Assembly: GCF_918698155.1 (NCBI RefSeq)
Contig: NZ_CAKKLX010000027.1
Location: 1-64,000 of the forward strand
From: Roseomonas sp. CECT 9278
GTDB taxonomy: Bacteria > Pseudomonadota > Alphaproteobacteria > Acetobacterales > Acetobacteraceae
DNA: 64,000 bases
Reading direction: 5' to 3'
The position numbers were made by a program, and so were the translations under genes. The notes under the pieces are model-generated. The model had not been told where the DNA came from and ran no database searches. It saw only the letters and a program-made list of their open reading frames with translations. Shown here one piece after another: positions 28,585 through 37,692 of the stretch (its first letter is position 1; every line of letters starts with the position of its first letter).

Positions 28585-29485
28585 GATGCCCCCAGCCGAT
28601 GGCGCGGATGATGACCCAGCTCAAGGCGATGCTGGCCGCCAGCAAGACGACGGTGATCGCGCTGGAATACCCCAGCAGCGAGAAATTGAAGGCCTGCTGG
28701 AAGGAATAGTAGTTGGTCACCTCGGTCAGGCTGCCGGGTCCGCCATCGGTCAGGATGAAGATCAGCGGGAAGGCCTTGATGCTGTCGATCAGCCGGAACA
28801 GCCCGGCCACCAGCAGCACGCCGCGCAGGAAGGGCAGCGTGACGTGCCAGGTCATCTGCCAGGCGGAAGCGCCATCCACCTTGGCCGCGTCGATCAGCTC
28901 CTGCGGCATCATCTGCAACGCCGCCAGCGTCATCAGCATGGTGAAGGGGAACCACTGCCAGGTATCGGCGATGATGATGGCGGTCAGCGCCCAGTCGGGA
29001 TCGGTGATGAGCGACGGGATCGTCACCCCCAGCACCGAAAGCCCCCAATGCATCGGGCTGATGTCCGGCGTGTAGATCACCTTCCAGATGATCGCGACGA
29101 CGATCGGCGGCAGCACCATCGGGATCAGGAAGACGGTGCGCAGCGCCTCGATCATGCGGTCGCGGCTGTTGAGCAGCAGCGCCAGGCCGAAGCCGATCAG
29201 CAATTGCAGCAGCACCGTCCAGAAGGACAGCTTCGCCTGCACCCAGACCGAATTGCCGAGCCGACCATCCGCCAGCATCAGCCGGAAATTCTCCAGCGGG
29301 CGCGAGAAATCCCCCACCGTCTCCGGCCGCGTGAGGTCGAGCGGCGTCAGGCTGCTGACCAGCAGGAAGACCGCCGGCGCCAGCGTGATGACCGCCAGCA
29401 CCGCCAGCGACGGCGCCAGGCACAGCTGGAAGAAGCGCGTGCGCGCGCGTTCGACGCCGTGGCGCCGAACGGATGCCGCCGTCAC
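28577..29485 (-). CDS. Carbohydrate ABC transporter permease (MalF-like)
   Basis: A 302-residue permease. Six hydrophobic segments and the EAA loop DAAKVDGASAWQMTWHVTLPFL are clear. The GTG at 29485, four bases after the binding-protein stop, gives a normal N-terminus (VTAASVRRHGVERAR); the longer in-frame ATG at 29539 would overlap the upstream gene by 50 bases. Partner of the MalG-like permease. Confidence 0.9.
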   Translation of the reverse strand: MTAASVRRHGVERARTRFFQLCLAPSLAVLAVITLAPAVFLLVSSLTPLDLTRPETVGDFSRPLENFRLMLADGRLGNSVWVQAKLSFWTVLLQLLIGFGLALLLNSRDRMIEALRTVFLIPMVLPPIVVAIIWKVIYTPDISPMHWGLSVLGVTIPSLITDPDWALTAIIIADTWQWFPFTMLMTLAALQMMPQELIDAAKVDGASAWQMTWHVTLPFLRGVLLVAGLFRLIDSIKAFPLIFILTDGGPGSLTEVTNYYSFQQAFNFSLLGYSSAITVVLLAASIALSWVIIRAIGWGHRD

Positions 29486-29489
29486 GCCC

Positions 29490-30824
29490 TCAGCCGCCGT
29501 CCAGCCGCACGCCCGCGCGCGTGAGCACCTGCACCGCATCCTGCTGGGTCTGGCGCATTGCCGCCTCCGCGCCCTGCTGGCGCGTGGCGATCCGGTCGAT
29601 GCCGCGGTTGATGGTGTCCCCCACCTGCGGGAAGACCGGCACGGTGCGGTACTTCATGTAGCCGCTGCGCCCACCGAGTTCGAGCACCTGGAGATACAGC
29701 GACGCCACGTCCTGCCCGTTCAGCGTCAGCGCGGTCTTGAAGGCCTCGCCCGTGATGACCGACCGCCGGCACACGCTCGGATAGCCATGGGTTCGGACGA
29801 TGCGGTTCAGCATGTCCTTCGACAGCGCCCATTGGATGAACTCCCAGGCGAGTTCCTTGCGGCGCGACCCCGCCGGAATGCCCAGGCCGTGGCTGTTCGA
29901 CCCCGGGTAGTTGCCCTGCGGCCCCGCCGGCATCAGCGCGTAGCGCACGGTCGACTTCACCGTGCTTTCCTCGTGCTTGGCGAGCGGCACCAGCCAGGTG
30001 ATCGCCTGGGTGCGGAACATCGACCGCCCCGACATCTGCGCGCGCATCGCCTGGTCGTCGGAGAAGGACAACCCGCCCGAGGGCGCGAATTTCGACAGCA
30101 GGTCGGCATACCATTGCGCGGCGCGGATCGCCTCGGGCGTGCCGAGCATCGGCGTCAGGTTCCCGGGCGGATCGCGGAAGACCTGGCCGCCCATGCCCAT
30201 CAAATACGGGATCCAGTTCCAGTGGTGCAGCCGGTCGGCGACGAAGGCGGTCATGCTCTCGCGCCCCTGCACGGCGTCGCAGGCCGCCAGCAGCGCGTCG
30301 AAGGTGGTGGGCATCGGCTGGTTCGCACGGTCGAGGATGTCGGCGCGGCTCGCCGCCAGCAGCATCGCGCCGGCTTCCCAGGCGAAGCCGAAGGTCTGGC
30401 CCTGCGCGTTGGTCATCGCCGATTGCGCGCCGGAGACGAAATCCGCCGCATCCCAGTCGGCCGGCGTGCGGTTGCGGTCGGCCACGAAGTCACTGAGGTT
30501 GGTCAGCCACCCCGCGCCGATCCAGCGCCCCGAGTAGATGAAGGTGACGTTCACCACATCCAGCGCGCTGCCGCGCGTGGACAGCTCCAGGTCGGTGCGC
30601 TGGTTGTAGACCGGGAAGGCCTGGGTGTTGAAGTTGACCCGTGCGCCGGTGCGTTCCTCGAATTCCGGGAAATAGCCGCGCAGGTATTCGAAGAAGGTGC
30701 TCTGGAACGCGGCGCCATTGAGGGTCTGTCCGGCATAGGGCTTCGCCTGGCCGAGCGCCGGCGTGGCGCCCAGCGCGGCGGCACCCGCCAGCAGGCTGCG
30801 ACGGGCAATGCGCGGATGCGTCAT
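29490..30824 (-). CDS. Sugar ABC transporter substrate-binding protein
   Basis: A 444-residue periplasmic receptor with a twin-arginine-like signal (ARRSLLAGAAALGATPALGQA). FPEFEERTGARVNF and the later GSNSHGLGIPAGSRRKELAWEFIQW match family 1 sugar-binding proteins. AAGGGGG precedes the ATG. It opens the operon for import and breakdown of a sugar; the two permeases follow at once, but no ATP-binding gene is present, so an MsmK/UgpC-like ATPase from elsewhere must drive transport. Confidence 0.9.
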   Translation of the reverse strand: MTHPRIARRSLLAGAAALGATPALGQAKPYAGQTLNGAAFQSTFFEYLRGYFPEFEERTGARVNFNTQAFPVYNQRTDLELSTRGSALDVVNVTFIYSGRWIGAGWLTNLSDFVADRNRTPADWDAADFVSGAQSAMTNAQGQTFGFAWEAGAMLLAASRADILDRANQPMPTTFDALLAACDAVQGRESMTAFVADRLHHWNWIPYLMGMGGQVFRDPPGNLTPMLGTPEAIRAAQWYADLLSKFAPSGGLSFSDDQAMRAQMSGRSMFRTQAITWLVPLAKHEESTVKSTVRYALMPAGPQGNYPGSNSHGLGIPAGSRRKELAWEFIQWALSKDMLNRIVRTHGYPSVCRRSVITGEAFKTALTLNGQDVASLYLQVLELGGRSGYMKYRTVPVFPQVGDTINRGIDRIATRQQGAEAAMRQTQQDAVQVLTRAGVRLDGG

Positions 30825-30944
30825 GGCGTCCCCCCTTGGCGGTCGCCATGGCGGGCGCCGTCCTGTTGTGGCGGCGAGGCTATCGGCGCGGTTTTCCGCC
30901 CGTCAAGCGTTGGGTCTGCGACGACAGCGATGAGTCGGTTTCAT

Positions 30945-30969
30945 GCCGCGCGAATCATGGTCGCGCGGC
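30945..30969. repeat. Perfect 9-bp inverted repeat between sugar operon and tRNA
   Basis: GCCGCGCGA and TCGCGCGGC flank a 7-base loop. There is no T-run on either side, so it could be an operator for the sugar operon that starts 120 bases to the left, or a second-stage terminator for the tRNA transcript. Confidence 0.35.
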
Positions 30970-30989
30970 GCCGGCAGGGGCCGGACATG

Positions 30990-31026
30990 GAACCGCCGGT
31001 CCCGATCACTCGGAAACCGGCGGTTC
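30990..31026 (-). terminator. Hairpin just 3' of tRNA-Ala
   Basis: Perfect 11-bp arms GAACCGCCGGT and ACCGGCGGTTC enclose a 15-base loop and begin four bases past the tRNA 3' end on the minus strand. There is no U-tract, so it may act as a processing boundary or a weak terminator. Confidence 0.5.
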
Positions 31027-31029
31027 AAC

Positions 31030-31105
<76 letters not shown>

Positions 31106-31227
31106 CCGGGGAAGAGGCGCGCGGTATAGCCCCGGTGTCCGACCCCCGCAAGGGGGCACGAACCCCTTCCGGCGCGACGCGCGGAACGCTAGGGAGAAGC
31201 CTTCCAGGAAACGTTCGGGGGTTCCCC

Positions 31228-31935
31228 ATGGGCAAGCTCTATCCTGACGCGAAGGCGGCTCTCGCCGGCGTGTTGCGCGACGGCATGGTCATCCACTCCG
31301 GCGGATTCGGCCTGTGCGGCATCCCCGCCCTGCTGATCGAAGCCATTCGCGACTCCGGCGCCAAGGACCTGACCGTGGTGTCGAACAATGCCGGCATCGA
31401 CGATGCGGGGCTCGGCCTGCTGCTCAAGACCCGCCAGATCCGCAAGATGATCAGCTCCTATGTCGGGGAGAATGCCGAGTTCGCGCGGCAATACCTGGCC
31501 GGCGAGCTCGAGATCGAATTCAACCCGCAGGGCACGCTCGCCGAGCGCATCCGCGCCGGCGGCGCCGGCATCCCCGCCTTCTTCACCAAGACCGGCGTCG
31601 GCACCGAGGTCGCGAAGGGCAAGGAGACGCGGGAGTTCGACGGCGAGACCTATGTGATGGAGCGCGGCATCTTCGCCGACCTCGCGATCGTGCACGCCCA
31701 TACCGGCGACACCGAGGGCAACCTCGCCTATCGCAAGACCGCGCGGAACTTCAACCCGATGATGGCGACCGCGGCGAAGGTGACCATCGCGCAGGTCGAG
31801 CACCTGGTCGATGCCGGCACAATCGACCCCGACCACATCCACACGCCCGGCATCTTCATCAAGCGCATGATCGTCTGCCCCGCGGGCTACGAGAAGCGCA
31901 TCGAACAGCGCACCGTGCGCAAGCGCGCGGCCTGA
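31228..31935 (+). CDS. scoA: Succinyl-CoA:3-ketoacid CoA-transferase subunit A
   Basis: A 235-residue alpha subunit. It has the CoA-binding glycine region [46 protein letters not shown] and [17 protein letters not shown], all diagnostic of SCOT/AtoD-like enzymes. Moves CoA from succinyl-CoA to acetoacetate in ketone-body and PHB use. The ATG at 31228 fits the family N-terminus. Followed 14 bases later by subunit B. Confidence 0.94.
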   Translation: MGKLYPDAKAALAGVLRDGMVIHSGGFGLCGIPALLIEAIRDSGAKDLTVVSNNAGIDDAGLGLLLKTRQIRKMISSYVGENAEFARQYLAGELEIEFNPQGTLAERIRAGGAGIPAFFTKTGVGTEVAKGKETREFDGETYVMERGIFADLAIVHAHTGDTEGNLAYRKTARNFNPMMATAAKVTIAQVEHLVDAGTIDPDHIHTPGIFIKRMIVCPAGYEKRIEQRTVRKRAA

Positions 31936-31949
31936 AGGGGAACACGGAC

Positions 31950-32603
<654 letters not shown>

Positions 32604-32637
32604 CGGCTGTCGTGGGTGTGGCGGGGCGCAGCGCCGC

Positions 32638-33363
32638 CTATCCCACGCGGCCGCGCAGGAAGACGCTCAGCCCGAACAGCCGGTTGGCGGGAAACACCGG
32701 CAACTCGGCCGCGCAGAAGGCGCCGAGCACCCGGTCGGCCAGCGCCCCGTGCCGCCGCATGTCGCACTGCGGGGCCGGGTCGGGCCCGCCCGCGCCGCGG
32801 CGCAGGATCGCGGGCAGCCGCTGCGCCACGGCCAGCGGAAACACCGCCGCGAAGAAATAGCAGGCCCTGTCGACCACGATGCCGGCAGCGCGCGCCGTGG
32901 CCTCCAGCCGCGCCACGCTGTAGCGGCGGCGGTGGCCCAGGAACACGTCGTGCCCGCTCCAGAGCCACCCGAAGGCCGGTGCCGTCAGCAGCACCGTGGC
33001 ACCGCGCGGCGCGATGCGCGCATGGTCGCGCAGCAACGCGACATCGTCCTCGACATGCTCCAGCACATCCATCAGCAGCAGCAGGTCGGCATCGGTGGCC
33101 GCCACGGCGCGGCGGAACAGCAATGGCCTGCCCGCCACCGACTCATCGCGATCGGCGGGGTAGTGCGGATCGACGCAGGTCGCGCGTTCCGCGCCCCCGC
33201 GCAGCAGCCATTCGCGCGCGAAGAAGCCGGACCCCGCCCCGATGTCGAGCACCGATCGCGGCGCCACGCCCTCCAGCAGCCGGAACATCGCCCGCGACTT
33301 GCTGCGATAATACCAATGCGCGCCGATCGCCTCGCCCAGGATGTCCTGTTCGCGCAGATCCAC
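32638..33363 (-). CDS. Class I SAM-dependent methyltransferase
   Basis: A 241-residue methyltransferase. SVLDIGAGSGFFAREWL is the SAM-binding motif I, LLLLMDVLEHVEDD the motif with the acidic loop, and GATVLLTAPAF strand 5 of the Rossmann-like sheet. HDVFLGHRRRYSVARLE resembles methyltransferases placed beside sugar or lipid-modifying genes. GTG start, six bases after the upstream YCII-type stop. Substrate unknown. Confidence 0.85.
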   Translation of the reverse strand: MDLREQDILGEAIGAHWYYRSKSRAMFRLLEGVAPRSVLDIGAGSGFFAREWLLRGGAERATCVDPHYPADRDESVAGRPLLFRRAVAATDADLLLLMDVLEHVEDDVALLRDHARIAPRGATVLLTAPAFGWLWSGHDVFLGHRRRYSVARLEATARAAGIVVDRACYFFAAVFPLAVAQRLPAILRRGAGGPDPAPQCDMRRHGALADRVLGAFCAAELPVFPANRLFGLSVFLRGRVG

Positions 33364-33369
33364 CCGGTG

Positions 33370-34011
33370 TCAGCCGCCCGCGCCCGGCAGCGGGCGATAG
33401 GGCAGCCCGGCGAAGCGCGTGCCATGCAGCGTGATGTCGCGCCACACGTCGCCGGTCACGTAGGGGTCCTCGGCGATCCAGGCCTGCGCCTCGGCATCGG
33501 TTGCATGGCGCGTCACCGCGATCGAACCGCGCATGGCGCCGGCCTCATCCACGATGGCGCCGCCCATCGCCAGCACGCCCTGCGCGGCCAGCGGCGCCAC
33601 GCGGGCCATGTGCTGCGCGCGCACGGCCTGGCGGCGCGCCGGCGCCTGCGCATCGGCACCATCCATCGCGACGATCACGGTATGGGTGCGCGAGGCCGAG
33701 ACCGGGTCGCCCGGCTGCGGCAGCGGCCGATAGGGCAGCGGCGCGATGCGGAAGGGATGCACGCTCCAGCGGTCCCACACGCCCTCCACCGCGAAGGGCT
33801 CCTCGGCCAGGTAGGCGTCTAGGCCCGCCTGGTCGGGCACCTCCAGCACCATCAGCGACCCGGCCGGGCGCCAGTCCGGCGTGAACAGCGGCAGGCCGAG
33901 CGCCAGCCGCCCATCCCCCGCCCAGCGCGTGAGCACCGCCATGTGCCGGTCGCGCGCGGCGGCGCGCCGCGCCGGATCGGTGCCGTCCCAGGCGATGATG
34001 ACGTAGCCCAT
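33370..34011 (-). CDS. Two-domain YCII-related protein
   Basis: A 213-residue protein of two YCII-type ferredoxin-like domains in tandem. Each half ends in a similar block (VWDRWSVHPFRIAPLPYRPLP and VWRDITLHGTRFAGLPYRPLP, given here in part as LPYRPLP in both). YCII domains bear a putative His/Asp active-site pair and appear in dioxygenase-like and regulatory proteins. AAGGAG lies nine bases upstream of the ATG at 34011. The neighbour upstream is a diverged paralogue with the same layout. Confidence 0.7.
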   Translation of the reverse strand: MGYVIIAWDGTDPARRAAARDRHMAVLTRWAGDGRLALGLPLFTPDWRPAGSLMVLEVPDQAGLDAYLAEEPFAVEGVWDRWSVHPFRIAPLPYRPLPQPGDPVSASRTHTVIVAMDGADAQAPARRQAVRAQHMARVAPLAAQGVLAMGGAIVDEAGAMRGSIAVTRHATDAEAQAWIAEDPYVTGDVWRDITLHGTRFAGLPYRPLPGAGG

Positions 34012-34058
34012 GGCGCGTTCTCCTTGATCCGCTGACGGGCGCGATCCTGGCACGCGCC

Positions 34059-34144
34059 GCACGGCGCGTCAGCGGTACGCCGCACGGCGCGTCAGCGGTA
34101 TGCGGCACGGCGCGTCAGCGGCATGCCGCACGGCGCGTCAGCGG
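34059..34144. repeat. 23-bp tandem repeat, four copies
   Basis: GCACGGCGCGTCAGCGG recurs at 34059, 34082, 34105 and 34128 with six variable bases between copies. The fourth copy covers the stop codon of the paralogous YCII gene: the TCA in each unit is a TGA on the minus strand. A unit length not divisible by three means that extra copies would change the reading frame only beyond that stop. Confidence 0.9.
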
Positions 34145-34731
34145 GATGCGCGGGTTCCTGCGCGATCGGCGTCGCCGGGCCGCGGCAGCGGTCGATAGGG
34201 CAGCGGCCGGAACCGCGTGGCGTGAATCGTCACCGCGCAGCGGCGCAGCAGCGCGTCGGCGCCGACGAAGGCCAGCGCCGCGGCATCGTCGCGATGCGCC
34301 GTCACCAGGATGGCGCCGGGCCGGTCGAGCGTCTCGGCCGCGAAGACCAGCAACCCGGACGCGGCGGCTGCGGCCAGCCGTGCCGGCTGCGCCTCGCCCT
34401 CCAGCACCAGGATGGTATGGCCGCGCCCGGGCGGCAGGTCCGCCTCCACCGGCCAGTCGCGCCACGGCAGGGACGGGATGCCGATCGGCCGGCAGGCGAC
34501 ATCCCGCCACACACCCGCGACGGCGAAGGGCTCGCGCGCCAGGTAGTCGTGCGGCGCCGCCACCACCATCAGCGAGCCTTCCGAGCGCCCCTGCGGCGAA
34601 TGCAGCGGCAGGCCGAGCAGCAACAGCCCCTCGCGCGCGAAGCCCTCGATGGCGGTGATGTGGCTGTCGCGCGCGACGGCGCGGCGCGACGGGTCCGGCC
34701 CGTCGCGCCCGATCACGGCGACGGCGCGCAC
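34138..34731 (-). CDS. YCII-related paralogue of the adjacent two-domain protein
   Basis: About 197 residues, similar to the next gene over its length: VIGRDGPDPSRRAVARDSH parallels IAWDGTDPARRAAARDRH, and FRPLPYRPLPRPG closes it. The two are an old tandem duplication. The GTG at 34731 is chosen because it lies just before the first strand and has an AGG eight bases upstream; a GTG at 34758 is possible and the open frame continues into phaB. The stop is inside a 23-bp tandem repeat. Confidence 0.6.
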   Translation of the reverse strand: MRAVAVIGRDGPDPSRRAVARDSHITAIEGFAREGLLLLGLPLHSPQGRSEGSLMVVAAPHDYLAREPFAVAGVWRDVACRPIGIPSLPWRDWPVEADLPPGRGHTILVLEGEAQPARLAAAAASGLLVFAAETLDRPGAILVTAHRDDAAALAFVGADALLRRCAVTIHATRFRPLPYRPLPRPGDADRAGTRASR

Positions 34732-34828
34732 GGGCCGTGCCTGGCGCGCAGCCGCCACGCCGCGTCGATTCGCAGCAAGGCTTCCGCCGACCCTGCGCGC
34801 GGATGCGTCGGCGCCGCCGCCGGACGCA

Positions 34829-35551
34829 TCAGTACATGTGCTGCCCGCCATTGATCGACAGCGTCGACCCGGTGATGAAATCGGCATCGTCGGCGGTCAG
34901 GAACAGCACGCCGCGCGCGATGTCGTAGGCGCGGCCCAGTCGGCCCATCGGAATGCGCGCGATGATCTTCTCGAGCACGTCGGGGGGGACGGCGCGCACC
35001 ATCTCGGTGTCCACGTAGCCGGGCGCGATGGCGTTCACGGTGATCTGCGCACGGGCGCCTTCCTGCGCCAGCGCCTTGGTGAATCCGTGGATGCCGGACT
35101 TGGCGGCGGCGTAGTTCACCTGGCCGTACTGCCCCGCCTGGCCGTTGATCGACCCGATATTCACGATGCGGCCGAACTTGCGCGCCGACATGCCGTCCCA
35201 GGCCAGCTTGCACATGTTGTAGCAGGAACCGAGGTTAGTATCGATCACCGCGTCCCACATGTCGCGCGACATGCGCTTCATGGTGCCGTCGCGGGTGATG
35301 CCGGCATTGTTCACCAGGATCTCGACCGCGCCGACCTCGGCATCGATCTTCTTCATCGCGGCGGCGCAGGCCTCGTAGTCGCCGACGTCGAACTTGTAGC
35401 AGGGGATGCCGGTGCGCTTGGTGAAGGCCTCGGCCGCCGCATCGTTGCCGGCATAGGACGCGACGACCTTGCGGCCGGCGGCCTGCAGGGCCTCGCTGAT
35501 GGCGGCGCCGATGCCGCGCTGGCCTCCGGTGACGAGTGCGACGCGTGCCAT
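34829..35551 (-). CDS. phaB: Acetoacetyl-CoA reductase
   Basis: A 240-residue NADPH-dependent SDR making (R)-3-hydroxybutyryl-CoA for polyhydroxybutyrate. VTGGQRGIGAAIS, NNAGITRDG and the catalytic block IGSINGQAGQYGQVNYAAAKSG are all as in PhaB, and the C-terminus GSTLSINGGQHMY is a PhaB hallmark. A strong GGAGGAG stands before the ATG. phaA and phaC are not in the window. FabG is the main alternative, but QYGQVNY and the tail favour PhaB. Confidence 0.92.
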   Translation of the reverse strand: MARVALVTGGQRGIGAAISEALQAAGRKVVASYAGNDAAAEAFTKRTGIPCYKFDVGDYEACAAAMKKIDAEVGAVEILVNNAGITRDGTMKRMSRDMWDAVIDTNLGSCYNMCKLAWDGMSARKFGRIVNIGSINGQAGQYGQVNYAAAKSGIHGFTKALAQEGARAQITVNAIAPGYVDTEMVRAVPPDVLEKIIARIPMGRLGRAYDIARGVLFLTADDADFITGSTLSINGGQHMY

Positions 35552-35785
35552 TCTGATCTCCTCCCTGTCTGGATCGATGCGACCGGCCTGATGCGGCAGA
35601 GGTGTCGCGCCGTCCTTGCCCGCGATCAAAACCCGATGCGGCGTGATGCGCCAGTGGAAATGCAACCGGTCGCCGGCGGATCGCGCCTGCGGCGTGTCGG
35701 GCATGGCACGCCGCGCGAAGGCTGCGGGGCATCGCGGCGCGCGCGCCCCCGCCGATCGTCGCTCCCCGGATCGGCGCGCGCCGCC

Positions 35786-36745
35786 TCAGCCCGGCGTCGC
35801 GCCCGAGGCGCGCACCACCGGCGCCCAGGCGGCGATCTCGGCGCGCACGAAGGCCTGCGCGTCATCCAGGAACAGCGTGCCGGGCAGCGTCGCCGTCTCG
35901 GCGTAGCGGCGCGCGACCTGGGGTGCGGCCATCGCCTCGCGGATCGCCGCCGCCAGGCGTTCCTGCAAGGCGCGCGGCGTGCCTGCCGGCGCCGCGATGC
36001 CGGCCCAGCCATCGGCGATGATGTCGGGGAAGCCGCTCTCGATGAAGGTCGGGATCTGTGGGAAATCGGCGATGCGCGCGCGCGTCGTGAAGGCCAGCGC
36101 GCGCAGCGACCCGGCGCGGATATACGCCGATGCGGCGGTCAGGCTGTCCATCACCGACGGCACGGTGCCGGCGATCGCATCGGTGGCCGCCTGCGACCCG
36201 CCGCGATACGGGATGTGCTGCAGTTCGAACCCCGCCGCCTGCGCGATGCGCAGCCCGACCAGGTGCGGCACCGACCCGATCCCGCTGGTGGCATAGGCGA
36301 CACCGCGCGGCGACTTCGCCGCGGCGATGAAATCCGCCACCGTGTTCATCGACGTGGCAGGGTTCACCAGCAGCAGGTACGGCGTGCCGAGGATGGTCGC
36401 GATATGCGCGAAGTCGCGGTCGGCATCCCACTGGATGCGGTCGCGGTACAGCGTATTGCCCACCGCCATGCCCGAGATGGTCGAGACGAGCAGCGTGGTG
36501 CCGTCCGGCGCCGCGCGCGCGACCAGCCCGGTGCCGAGCGTGGCACCCGCGCCCGGCCGGTTCTCCACGATCACCGTGGTGGACAGGCGCCGGCCCATTT
36601 CGTCGGCGATCAGGCGGGTGATGATGTCGGTGGTGCCGCCGGTGGCGAAGGGCACGATGATGCGGACCGGCCCCGGGTAGGATTGCGCGAGCGCCGGCGC
36701 CGCCAGCAGCGCGGGGACGGCGAGGATCAGGTGGCGGCGGCGCAT
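35786..36745 (-). CDS. Bug/TctC-type periplasmic receptor
   Basis: A 319-residue receptor with signal MRRRHLILAVPALLAAPALA. IIVPFATGGTTDIITR, VIVENRPGAGATLG and IPYRGGSQAATDAI are Bug-family ligand-loop motifs. No transporter or catabolic gene is coupled to it, so the ligand cannot be guessed. The start at 36745 puts the signal peptide at the N-terminus; the in-frame ATG further upstream lies in a repeat and is not used. Confidence 0.88.
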   Translation of the reverse strand: MRRRHLILAVPALLAAPALAQSYPGPVRIIVPFATGGTTDIITRLIADEMGRRLSTTVIVENRPGAGATLGTGLVARAAPDGTTLLVSTISGMAVGNTLYRDRIQWDADRDFAHIATILGTPYLLLVNPATSMNTVADFIAAAKSPRGVAYATSGIGSVPHLVGLRIAQAAGFELQHIPYRGGSQAATDAIAGTVPSVMDSLTAASAYIRAGSLRALAFTTRARIADFPQIPTFIESGFPDIIADGWAGIAAPAGTPRALQERLAAAIREAMAAPQVARRYAETATLPGTLFLDDAQAFVRAEIAAWAPVVRASGATPG

Positions 36746-36777
36746 GGCGGTGGCTCCCGGGTGACAGGATCGTGACC

Positions 36778-36845
36778 CTAGAGCAGATCGCGACCAGGTG
36801 GAATCACCCGGTCGGACAAAGAGGCGCACGAAAACAAGGCGCTAG
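36778..36845. repeat. Dispersed palindromic repeat, GGAATC subfamily (copy 2)
   Basis: CTAGAGC at the left and GCGCTAG at the right bracket a core ACCAGGTG-gaat-CACCCGGT. The head CTAGAGCAGAT matches the copy at 19739. It lies 33 bases upstream of the Bug receptor gene. Confidence 0.6.
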
Positions 36846-36932
36846 GTCTCATTGCCATGGGCCACGGCGCGGGGCCATGGCCATTGGACAGCGCGGCGCG
36901 GCGTGGACGCCGCCGGCCGACCCACGGCGGGG

Positions 36933-37050
36933 CGGAACGCGATCGTCGGCACCGGCCGGCACGATCCGTTCCGCGCCGGCCTCGACCCCGCGACCGGGCG
37001 CTTCATCGTCGGCGACATCGGCCAGACGGCGCGCGCGGTCCCCGCATGGG
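36933..37050 (+). pseudogene. Possible remnant of a PQQ-type sugar dehydrogenase (GSDH-like)
   Basis: One frame reads DPFRAGLDPATGRFIVGDIGQ, close to the conserved RNPwRFsfDxxTGdLwigDVGQ block of glucose/sorbosone dehydrogenases. Nothing on either side continues the fold and the stretch has no start or stop that would make a domain. The rest of the interval 36846-37419 shows no convincing coding. A chance match cannot be excluded. Confidence 0.3.
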
Positions 37051-37419
37051 TCGCGCCAGGCGACGGCTCCGGAAGGGCGGATCGGATCGCCGCGTGGCGT
37101 CGCGACAACGCCCGGCCCGACCCGCACGCGCCAAGGCCGGCCGAATGCTGCGCGGCGCAGCGGGCAGGCTGCGCATTGCCTGCGTCCGGCACCGGCGGGC
37201 CGCACGGAAGTTGCTCATTTCGCGTCGTCGGTTGCCAGGCCCTGCGCGAGGCTGGTGCAGGGGCACCGGCATCGCTAGGCTGCGTCGCATGGCAATGGTT
37301 CCGCGCATCGCAGGTCGAATTACCGGCACGGCCCGTTAGGGACGCGCTCCGGGGCGGGCGTGCCCTCGGCCGACCGGCCCGCGCCGCCCCTCCTGCCAAC
37401 GACCGAAGCGATCCCTGCC

Positions 37420-37689
37420 ATGAACAACCCCGAACACTACGTACGCGCGCGTTTCGACCTGCTCGTGGAAGCCGTGCCCGGCATGCTCCCGCGCCTGCTG
37501 CAGCCGCTGGCGAAGCGCGACCTGACGCCCGACCTGGTGATGGCGCGGCGCGAGGGCGAGGCGTTGCGCGTCGAGATCGCCTTCGACGCCATGCCGGCGG
37601 GCATGGTCCACCTGGTGGCCGGCAACCTGGGGCAGGTTGTGGGCGTGCTGGACCTGCGCGGCGGCACCGAGGCTTTGCGCGCGGCGTGA
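37420..37689 (+). CDS. ACT-like small protein (acetolactate synthase small-subunit-like)
   Basis: An 89-residue protein whose pattern (DLLVEAVPGMLPRLLQPLAKR, then LTPDLVMARR and HLVAGNLGQVVGVLDL) follows the beta-alpha-beta-beta-alpha-beta order of the ACT domain in IlvN/IlvM. It could be a stand-alone regulatory subunit or an unrelated amino-acid sensor; no catalytic subunit is nearby. ATG at 37420 has no strong ribosome site. Ends four bases from the convergent uppP stop. Confidence 0.6.
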   Translation: MNNPEHYVRARFDLLVEAVPGMLPRLLQPLAKRDLTPDLVMARREGEALRVEIAFDAMPAGMVHLVAGNLGQVVGVLDLRGGTEALRAA

Positions 37690-37692
37690 GCC

